Positions 50,960 through 61,700 of a stretch of DNA of 64,000 nucleotides are shown piece after piece; position 1 is the first letter of the stretch; each line of letters starts with the position of its first letter. Both the position numbers and the translations under genes were made by a program. The stretch spans positions 23,446,001-23,510,000 of the forward strand of contig NC_092650.1 of NCBI RefSeq assembly GCF_032118995.1, read 5' to 3'. Origin of the DNA: Asterias amurensis. Taxonomy: Eukaryota; Echinodermata; Asteroidea; Forcipulatida; Asteriidae. Below the pieces are notes generated by a model. It was not told the DNA's origin, made no database searches, and saw nothing but the letters and a program-made list of their open reading frames with translations.

Positions 50960-51257
50960 AAGGAAACGTTGCCATGGATGAGTTGGTCTATGAAAATCGT
51001 TTGAAACCGTTTGTTGTGAAATGCATGGTTTAGAAAGTAGTTTTAATAGTAGAATATAATTATCCTCACAAATATGCCTTGAAATTGCGTGATTTTGCGA
51101 ACTTACACGGTCGGCCATTTTGTAAAGTAAAAAATTGGACTCCACATAATGGCGTGCCATTTTATTTCAAGGAAAATCATCTTTCCAACCATATGCATCA
51201 AACGGTTTTCAAACGCTTTTCATATACCAACTCGCCCGATCCAAGGCAACGTGTCCA
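50960..51257. mobile_element. MITE, GGAAACGTTGCCATGGAT family
   Basis: Left end AGGAAACGTTGCCATGGATG, right end GATCCAAGGCAACGTGTCC, left TTAA shared with the previous element (50956-50959), right site decayed to TTTA. Related copies at 55728-55955 and about 59318-59580. Confidence 0.82.
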
Positions 51258-51479
51258 TTTAGAGCAGAGAAGAACTAGTTATAAAATAAGTGACGCAAAT
51301 GGCTGACGCAACATGCGACACGATGGGCAATGGCACGACGTGACGGGTTACGGAAACAGTTGGGGGAAACAGGTGACGCGACGCACGGCGGCTTGCAGGC
51401 GACGCGACGGTGACGGATCGTATTTCTTCTTTAGAACACCGCAGTATTCACATTTTGGATTTGCGCAAAACAAAATTGA

Positions 51480-52000
51480 TGGCACCATTAAATTGTCAAG
51501 TACCAGAATCTCACTTTGTGTACCCCCAACATATGCGCAAAATAGCAAAGATGACAACACTTTTCATTGGGCTCGATTGGTCATTGAATTTGCAAGAGAA
51601 TAATGAAAGAAAAAACACCGAATTGTTGCATTACTTTATGTGCTTACAGATGCATAATGTAAAGGCTTCAGCTGAAGTCGTTTATGGTTGAGAATTTACC
51701 CCTTTCTCAAACTACGTTACTTCACAGGGAGCCGTTTCGCACAATGGTTTACAGTATCAAATGCTCTCCATTGCTCGCTACAAAGTAAGTTTATATGCCA
51801 ACAGTTTTGAGTAATTACCAATAGACCTTTTCGCAAATACTGGGGCGCGCGCGTAAAGCTTGGAATTAGGTGCATTGTGGTCTAGCTGATTACAAATTTG
51901 ATTCATATATATCCCACAATGCACCTCATTCAACAGTCTGCGCTTGCGCATTGGTATTTGCGATAAGGTCTATAGTGTCCAGAGTGCTTTAGTTATAATT
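51480..52000. mobile_element. TTAA MITE split by a short MITE
   Basis: Family motifs from ATTAAATTGTCAAGTACCAG to GAGTAATTACCAAT, then a 144-bp insertion (51829-51972), then ATAGTGTCCAGAGTGCTTTA. Confidence 0.8.
51829..51972. mobile_element. Short MITE, AGACCTTTTCGCAAATAC family, nested
   Basis: Ends AGACCTTTTCGCAAATAC and GTATTTGCGATAAGGTCT. It sits within the right terminus of a TTAA MITE whose intact sequence is CCAATAGTGTCC, giving a precise junction with an apparent AT duplication. Confidence 0.85.
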
Positions 52001-52079
52001 ATAATGCGCCCCCCCCCCCCCACATGTGAAGAGCGCTTCCTCACCTTGGCGGACCTCGTCGTCAAGCAGACTTAGTGTA

Positions 52080-52374
52080 GGCCAAATAAAACAAAAATAT
52101 CAGTTTCTCGTTGCCTCCCTCATCCTTTTTTGAGGCCACACCCCGTTTTTTCAAAGAAAAACAATTCTGTGTATTTCTCAATCAACTCGCTAATCTTTTA
52201 AGAAATTGTAACTACACAAAGTAAATGGTGATTTTAAAACTGAAGAAAACCAGCTTGAATTAAAATGCTTCGCGGCCACAAGAAATAACAAATACAAAAT
52301 AAAACATGCCATCATCCTCCTTTTTTTTGGAAAAACCCGGACGATTAACTGGTATTTTCTTTTACCTGGCCTTA
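52080..52374. mobile_element. MITE with AGGCC-type inverted ends, copy 2
   Basis: Same element as 38694-39018: GAGGCCACACC and GCGGCCACAAG internal blocks and AACCCGGACGATTAACTGGT near the right end. It lies about 340 bp upstream of the start codon of the PAN-domain gene. Confidence 0.65.
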
Positions 52375-52477
52375 CCCTGACTGAAAGCTTTCGGTAGCAA
52401 CAGGTAGGTTATGGTTTAAGCAAGTATTGGTATATAACGAGCATTTGGTGTTGAGGAAATTACAGAACAAAGTAGTA

Positions 52478-52490
52478 TATATAAATGTAT
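52478..52490 (+). promoter_or_regulatory. Possible TATA box of the PAN-domain gene
   Basis: TATATATAAATG lies about 230 bp upstream of the start codon, with no competing splice acceptor in between. The placement is plausible but unproven; AT-rich DNA makes chance matches likely. Confidence 0.3.
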
Positions 52491-52714
52491 TCACAAACTC
52501 GTAGTGTTGTTTGAGTCAGTCAAATCGTTGTGGGTCTTTCTTTGGTTTGCGGTATAGCACCATCGTGTGTGTATCTATACTTGCCATTTAGAGTTTGTTC
52601 TTTAGAGAACTATCATTGCTATAAAAACTACATTCTACTAGTACCGCGGAGTAGATTATGTGCTAACAATTATTTTGAGCAACGACCAACAATCTTGCTA
52701 TATATAGTTACATC

Positions 52715-55700
52715 ATGGCATACTATTTGTATCTACCCATCTTGCTGATTCTATACACACTGTCACGAATACCTTTGGTTTACGGGAAGCTCACGCCATG
52801 GTGTGGTGTGATTGACTATGCTTTGGTTGGCCGGAACTACACCACCATAAACGCCACCAAGAATCAAAAGCTGTGTTACCAGGCCTGTCTGAAGGATTCA
52901 CCGAGATGTAGATCTGCAAATTACCGGCCTAGAGATCAAGAATGTGACTTGAACTGTGCCTCACACTTTGATGTTTGTGCGGGTGGGAGATTGGTCGAGC
53001 AGCCTGGCTCTCTCTACACCTTTACGGCATCTAAGGTAAATATTTCGTTGGAATTTTCTTCTTATAGTTTAGTTATTTCATCGTCGTATATCATGGGCGT
53101 CAATCTGTCTTGGGGGCATTGTTAGTTGAAACTTTTCCGAACTGGAGTCCGGTGCCCGCTGTAGGGCCCCGGGGGAATTTTGTGGCCGTTGCTGCTCTCT
53201 GGTGCAATCTAGGGAGACTGAAAGGTGCTTTACACTCTCTCTTAACGTAGGAATTTAGGGCTTACGGATTGATGTAAATGACGGGAAACAGGGTTAGGTC
53301 TTCACGTTGCAAAACTGAGTCTCATGTCCCCGCCCTTCAAAAAAGTGGGGACGGGGGGCCACCCTCCCACCCTTTTTTTAAAGAGGGAGGTGAGCATATG
53401 TCAATGATGGAGCATTCGGTGTGAAGTCTTTACGGCGTGGGGTCCAGCCAGCATAAGGGCCCGGGGAAATTTTGCATTTTAGATGCTCTGAGTATGCAAT
53501 ATAATAAACTGCGCCAATAAAGTATCTAAACACTTACAAATAGTCAGATTTGTCGGAACCTGACATAGTATACCAAAAAATAATTATTCATTTCTATTCA
53601 CCGTTAACTTCTGCGCATTTTGACACATCTTGTGTTGCGCTACGATGTTGTTGGGTGGATTTATTTGTTAGTGTTTAGATACTTTATTGGCGCAGTTTAT
53701 AATATAATATATAATCGAAGTCTTATATAGCGCACGTATCTACCAAACAAGGTACTCAAGGCACTGAGTATCTACAAACTTTCAGAAAGATAGGTTATTG
53801 CAGTGATGAATTCTGAGACCCAATTTTGTAGCACTTATAAGGGTTTACAAGATGCTACGGCGCATGAAGCAGCCACAACCAGGAACACTGGGCGAACCCC
53901 TTCTCTTTTTGATAAGTGCACTGGGTTCTTTTACATGCGTTAACACATGGGACCAACGGCTTTACGTCCCATCCGAAGGACGAAGCAATGGTAAAGTGTC
54001 TTGCTTTTATAAGGACACAAGTGTCACGGCTGGGGATTCGAACCCACACTCTGCTGATCAGAAACACCAGAGTTTGAATTCGGTGCTCTTAACCGCTCGG
54101 CCACGACACTTCCACAATTATATAGGCTAATTTTGAGGGGGGGGGGGAATAGAGTCCCTCACCCTTCCAAAAGTGGTGTCATCCGTTTCCCCCAGGATTA
54201 ATCCCGATGGCGGTTTTGGGGTTTTACAATACAACACTTCAGCATCATGATAAAAAGTAGTCAAAAACCTTGTCCCCCAATCCCAAAATTTTGAAGGGTG
54301 GGGGACATCTGACATTGTGCAATCCCCCCCCCCACCCTTCACAATTTTTCCTCCCCTGAGTGAAGCCCATGTCGTATATACATCTCTGTTTTTATAGGCA
54401 GTGGCTTTAGCTACGGTTTCAAGGGAAGGGACAGACACACTATACACAAAGTTAAACAAATTTTAACAAACTTGTGTATTTTTCTGCTTCAAAATACCAC
54501 CATATCCTTATTATTTGGGGGGTAAACCAAACATCACTTGAATATAATTGGAACAATGGATTGTATTGTAACAACATAAAGTGTGTCATCACACTTAAAA
54601 TTATAATTGGTATTGTGCACTTGCTTTGTTATTGTCATTATAATTGCTGTGCAATTAATTTATATTCATAAATACCTCAGACAGTTGCGCTATTCCTATT
54701 GGTGGAGAGCGCGTCACGTGGGGGTGTTTAAACCTTTGTCTATAACCGGTTGTGAGCGGGGACTCCGCGCTAGTCTTGATGCAAGACGTTTCTTGTTACG
54801 GGCGATGCAGTCGCTGTCGGTGCATGAGTTGGCCGCGCTGTGTGTTAAAGGAAAACCAGCGAATATGCACCAAGACTATACGCGCATGCGCACGAACGGA
54901 ACCGGAAAACACACGCGTACGGTCATCGTACATGTGCATGTATGTGTACTGAACATACCATGGAGGTGGAAATACAGAGCTCAAGCACTCGGAAACGGAT
55001 AAGTTTTACAGAGTTTCTTACTTTATTATGCCTTTTAACCAAAAAGGTACTTATGAATGGGAATCTAAGTTTGTTGAATCGGTTTTAAACTAGTGGTTAA
55101 AACCCGCCGAGGCCTGGTTCTTGATAATTTACCTCGACTTCGTCTCGGTAAAATTATCAAGAACCAGGCCTCGTTGGGATTAAACCACTAGTTGAAAACC
55201 TCTTCGCCACACATTGAATCCCTTATTTCAGCACTTAAATAAATAAACCCTACAATAAGTTCTATGTAAATGAAAGCTGTTATTGGTATTAATATTAAGT
55301 ATCCTGTATACCCCATTAGCAAATTACCAAGAACTGTTGGCAATGCTAATTCTTTAGGCTTGCATCCAAGCTACCACGGCAACCATTGTTTCAGGTGGAT
55401 TTACCAATCCCCATAAAATAAACATCAAGGCCAATTTCTTACTGCGTGGATATTTTGCTAGGACTGGTTGAACAACCTTAAACAGTTTTGATGCAGCGTG
55501 GTTTTTTTTCTTCTTTCATTATTCTCTTGCAAATTCGATGACCAATTGAGCCAAAACTTTTAGCATGACAATATTAACAGCTGAATCCTTTAATTAGGCA
55601 TCTTTCATTTGATGACCAATGGAGCCCAAAATGTTCACACAGGTTTGTTGTTTTATTCATATGTTGGGATACACTAAGTGAGAATACTGGTCTTTGGCAA

Positions 55701-58700
55701 TTACCAAACGTGTACAGTGCCGTTAAAGGGACACGTTGCCTTGTATCGAGTGAGTTGAAAAACCGCTTGAAAACCGTTTGTTATAAAATGCATATGTTTG
55801 GACAGATGTTTTAAAAGTAGAATAATGATCCCCACATAAATGCCTCGAAATTGCACGGTTTTCCTTATACGGGCCTACAATGTGAACGTCAAATTTTTGA
55901 CTCCACAAAATGGCCGACCATGTTTGTTCACAAAATAACAGGAAAACCACGTAAAAACGTACTTGGTAACGAGCAGTGGAGAGCTGTTGATTGTATTAAC
56001 ATTGCAAGAAACGGCTTCCTCTGAAATAACGTAGTTTTTGAGAAAGAGGTGATTTCTCAACACTCAAATAACAAAACACCTCGGGCTTCCTAATAATTTT
56101 TTATGCATTTGAAAGCACACCAATTTGTGCAACAATGGTGTTTTTTTCTTTCATTATTCTCTTGCAACTTCGATGACCAATTAAGTCCTAATTTTCAAAC
56201 ATTTGTTATTTGATGTATATATACATGGGATACACCAAGTGAGAATACAGGGCACAATTTCATAGAGCTGCTGAGCACAGAAATTTGCTTAGGATGAAAT
56301 TTCTTACTCGATAAAAACAGGATTACCAACCAAATTTCCATTGGTTGCATATAATAAATATTGCTTGTTACTGGTATTCAGCTGTTGTTTGCTCATCCTG
56401 AAAATCATGTGGAAATGTAGGTGGTAATCCTGTTTTTATCGAGGCAGAAATTTCATGCTAAGCAAATTGTTGTACTTAGCAGCTCTATGAAATTGGGCCC
56501 TGGTCTTTGACAATTACCCAATGTGTCCAGTGCGTTTAAGGTAATACTTCTTTTTAAAAACACGGTTTCTTTTAATCATCAGACAAAGGGATGCGACATT
56601 CACCCTGGCACTACGCCTGCTGATGGGTGTAATCTTATCCGGAACAACGAACCTTCTTGTCCGGGAGATCAAGGTGAGACCAGGGACCAATTCCATAGAG
56701 CTGCTAAGCACACAAATTTGCTTAGCACGAAATTTCTTACTCGATAAAAACAGGATTACCAACCAAATTTCCAATTGTTGCATATACTGCTTGTTACTGC
56801 ATGGTATTCAGCTGTTGTTTGCTTGTTTGGTAATCCTGTTTTTATCAAGGCAAAAATGTCTTGCTAAGCAAATTGTTGTGCTGAGCAGCTCTATGAAATT
56901 GGGCCCAGTTTGAAACGTCACAAAAAGTCAAGCTAAAATATCCGCTTCATGCGTAAAATTTGTCGTGAATTATTATCTGTTCAGCCCTGTTCGTACTCTG
57001 CTTCTGCTTCACAAATAACTTGATTGTGTTTTCACATTCTTTTTTTTTTTCTTTCTTTTTTTTTTTGGGTGGGGGGATGGGGGGGGCAGGGGGATCAGGC
57101 TAGAACGAACCTCTTGACTCGATAGTCACCGCCGCTACACACTGTTACAGAGCTGGTTAATTGCATGTTTCATCACTACCTATAAAGCATCTGTTACTTC
57201 GAAGGGCCGGGGTCAAGCCTCCACCCCCTCCCCGGACAGATAAAGACATTTCTTAACGCAATGTTGTCCCCACCTCAACGAGGATAGAGTGCTCCCAAGG
57301 GGGGGGGGGGGGGGGGGGTATCGCGAAAACTTTACCATGAGCATGCAGAACCCCACCCCCCCTCCCAACAATTTTTTGCGGCATTCATATACTCATCTTT
57401 ACATGAGATGGAAAATCCCTCTAAAAAGCTGATGTAGATAGTCCCAACCGGTAGTATGACTGTACAGTTCTTGTCAAAACTGTCTCCTAAATTCAGAAAA
57501 TCTACTCCGCAGTGTTTTAGTAGAATGTAAAGCAAGACAAGTTCTCAGACGAACATAATCTACATTGCCAGAGCTGTTTTCAGCATGTCAAAAATGTGCT
57601 TATCCAGAGTAAGGCTACCAGCTTAAATACAACGTCATGTGTAAATGTGTGAATGGTATTAGCAGACAATTGCTAAGCAAATTCCCTGGTTAAAGGATTC
57701 GGGTACTTTTCAAAATATTCACAGATTTACATTAAACTTACAGAGTTTGAAGATAATGATAGTGGAAAGCTTCCCTTCAAATATTACTAACTATAAGGTT
57801 GTGCAGTTTTTGAGAAATGAGTAAAACAAGTCACAAAATAATTTTGGTCTCATGAGACCAAACTTATTTTAGCATGTAAAATCCTCTCATAAACCAGTTA
57901 TGATATTATACCTATATAAACCATACTGGTTATACGTTTTTACATGCTAAAACTAAGACGAAAATTATTACTTTTACTCATTTCTCAAAAACTACAGCAC
58001 CTCAGTAAGTAAAATTTCAAGGGAAGCTTTCTACTAAGTAAGTTTAATGTAAATCTGTGGACATTGTGTTTGTTTGTTAGGAAAAAATACATATACCCTT
58101 TAAAGGCAGAGACACGATTGGTAGTTAAATAATTAACAGCATAAAACCTTTCTTGGTAACGAGTCATGGGGAGCTGTTGATGGTATAAAACATTGTGAGC
58201 AACGGCTCCATCTGAAGTAATATAGTTTTTGAGAAATAAGTAACTTTCCACGAATTTGATTTCGAGACCTCAGATTTAGTTTTGAGGTCTCGAAATCAAG
58301 CATTATAAGCACACAACTTCGTGTGACAGGGGTGTTTTTTCTTTCATTATTATCTCGCAACTTTGACGACCGATTGAGCTCAAAGTTTCACAGGTTTGTT
58401 ATTTTATGCATATGTTGAGATACACCAAGTGCGAAGACTGGTCTTTGACAATTCCTAAAAGTCTTCAGTGTCTAGCAGCTCAATAAAATTGGGCCACGGT
58501 GTGGCAGCAAATCAAATATTGGTGCCTCACCATTATGGATGGCACATGACTAAGACAAAGAAAGCTGTTTTACAAAGAGCGGTACGTTCCTTTTCTCATC
58601 AGGTCTTGAATGGCAACTGGTCTTCAAAGGAGTTGCTGGGACGGGATTTAAGATGCATGATCTCTGGACTAACACAACCTGGTATAGCGACTCAGAAAAC

Positions 58701-61700
58701 AACGGGAATTATCGAAACGAAACGGTGTACAATGCTTGGATCACTAGACAATTGAACATCAGACGGGTAAGTCAATTTCGTTGGATTCACATTAACTGGT
58801 AAATTATTAACTATTGACCTTTATTTATAGGGCATCGCTTGACATTGTTAATTATTATTATTGTTTTTTTTTTTATGCATTATTTTTTTTCTTGCTTGTC
58901 TTTTATATCTGAGTTGCCTGGCTTGGCTGGTGGGTAATACGAATTCCTCCTGTGGAGGGTGTGTCTTGTTATAATGCTCGTTATTGTCTCGAACCAAAAG
59001 GTCAGCCACTTTGAAAGTGACTTTTTGTCGCTATTGGCTTTCCCTGCCAGGGTTCTTGTCTTTTGTTTTGTCTGTAGTGTTTTGTGTTCCACCCCCACTG
59101 GAGGTGTTTCCTACACAATCCTTATATCTGCCCGCGGCCAGGCCAGGTTTCTCAGTAATTTGCTAGTGTTTTTGCATTTTTTTTTGCTGTTCTCTTTTTA
59201 TAACCATTGTAGTATTGCTTTTTCTTGTAAATCTTTGATGTGCAATTTTTTAATACATGTTTGTGCTTTTTCATGTTTGCTGGCAAATAAAATGAAATGA
59301 AATGAAAAAATTGTTAAAGTGTCACGTTGCCTTGGATAGGGCGAGTTTGTCTACGAAAAGCGTTTGAAACCGTTTGTTATAAAATGCATATGGTTAGAAA
59401 GATGTTTTAAAAGTAGAACATAACGATCCACACAAAATATACGCCTCGAAATTGCATGGTTTTCCTTCTACGTCATGAACTAACACGGCACGCCCTTTTG
59501 TGGAGTCAAGTTTTTGACTCCACAAAATGGCCGACCATGTTAGTTCGCAAAGTAAAAGGAAAACCACGCGATGGTCAACCCTGTAAAACAGTTGCTTTAA
59601 AACCTCTACCCAGGTCAAGCTGTCCTTGTATGACCACACTGGGGTCAAAGTTGAATTGGTATTCAATGGAATAGACTCGGACATTACGAGCTGGTTCGCC
59701 AAGGAGCGCCTTGTATCCTCTCCATGGAGTGACCTGACAACAACGGCCACTACGAACTACTTCTCCATCGGAGGGTACGTATTAGTACATAACAAGGTAA
59801 CACAATCAAAAGTGTTTTAAGTATACACCTATAATATAAGAAGCAAATAATAAATGATGAACTATAGGTTTTCTCGGTCAATTTCGGAAAACGAGCAGCC
59901 AATTTAACCACCAGCTTATTCTATTTGGCACGAAATTGAATGCTACTGAAAAGGGTCATTCGATTTCGTTTTCAGACTAGTCAAATGTACCTTTACGTTA
60001 TTCGATTTAACAAAATAATCATTCAATTTAACACTTCATCATAGCAGCATTCAAATTCACAGACGCTTCTTGGGGCGTGTGTGTCACGAAAAAGAATGAC
60101 GATACGCTAAATTGAACGAATTTGACTCGACTCAAAACGAAATTACACGGCCGAATTCTGAATTTGAAACGCAGTTACAACTGTGGAGGCAAAACAGTTT
60201 TAATTTGAACGCATGAAAATGAAATTGACTGCTCATTTTCCGAAATTGACCGAGAAAACCTATATTAACAAGAGAGGAGCGAGAACATGTTAGAGTAAGC
60301 CGATGCTTGTAGAAAACAGCCTTATACAGACGAACAAACAAACAGCGAATCACGAAACAAGGACAAGACAGACATAAAGAAGATTAATTGCATTACAAAA
60401 TGCTGACGACAAAATACAGAGTTGTTACTTTGTGCATAATGTCGGGATATCACCAGGTGAGAATACTGGTCTTTGACAAAAGAGGTGTCCAGTGTCTTCA
60501 AGGGAAATTGTGTTTCTGGTGACATGACGATGTTTCATTAATTCAAAAATTGTGGTCGGCTTAGATTGAAGATTGTCAAGGTTTTTTTTCGCTATTAATG
60601 ATTTACTTGTGGTTCATTTTAATAACCAGAACTCACTCTGCATTAATATTCTGTTCATACAAACTCAAGGGACGGGTATCATGACCTGTACCATCGACGG
60701 TTCTTCATCAATAAGAGTTATGGCGGTTGTAATGCGGACCGTGGTTGGCTGGTGGTGGTAGATACAGCAGCGTATTGTCAATGGGATAAATCCTTCAGCA
60801 GTTATCCCGCCATACTGTACAGTACTCACTGCATTGCAGTCAACTGGGCAAAAGGTGGGCTACTTTATAATAATGTCTTTAAGGCACTATACACTATTGG
60901 TAATTGTCAAAGACCAGAGTCCTCTCACCACTTTGTGTATCTCAACATATGCATAACATAATTACAACCCTGTGAAAAATTGATCTCAATTGGTAGACGA
61001 AGTTGCAAGCGAGATAATAGTGAAAGAAAAAACACCATTGTAACACAAAGTTGTGTGCTTTCAGGAAGCTTGATTTCGAGACCTCAAAATCTAATTCTGA
61101 GGTCTCGAAAACAAATTCGCGGAAAATTACTTCTTTCTCGAAAACACGATACTCTAGAGGGAGCTGTTTCTCACAATGTCAGCCATTGCTTGTTACCAAG
61201 TAAGTTTGTTATGCTAACAATTATTTTGAGTAATTACCAATAGTGTCTAGTCCTTTAATAAACCAAACAGTAGACCAACTCCTCTTTACTATAAAAGTGT
61301 GTCAGAATATATTGTTTTTAATTGTTCTTCTGAATATAGGTTTTCTCGGTCAATTTCGGAAAATGAGCAGCCAATTTAACCACCAAGCTATTCTATTTCG
61401 CGCAAAATCGAATGCTACTCAAAATTTGCTATTCGATTTTGTTTTGGGATTAGTCAAATGTAATGTTGCGTCATTCGAATTAACAAAATAGTCATTCAAT
61501 TTAACAATTCATCAAAGCAGCATTCAAATTCGCAGACGCTTCTTGAGTCGTGTGTGTCACGAAAAAGAATGACGCTACGCTAAATTGAACAGAGTGCTAA
61601 AGGAATTTGACTCGAGCTCAAAACGAAATTGAATGGCCGAATTCTGAATTTGAATCGCAGTAACAACTGGAAAGGCAAAACAGCTTTTATTCGAACGCAT

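Noticed and set aside
54028..54112. Ser/Leu tRNA gene on the minus strand
   Set aside because: It is the head of a 414-bp SINE with an L2-like tail.
58468..58755. 95-residue ORF starting at 58468
   Set aside because: Wrong frame. The true exon (58603-58766) is read in another frame that matches the paralogous gene.
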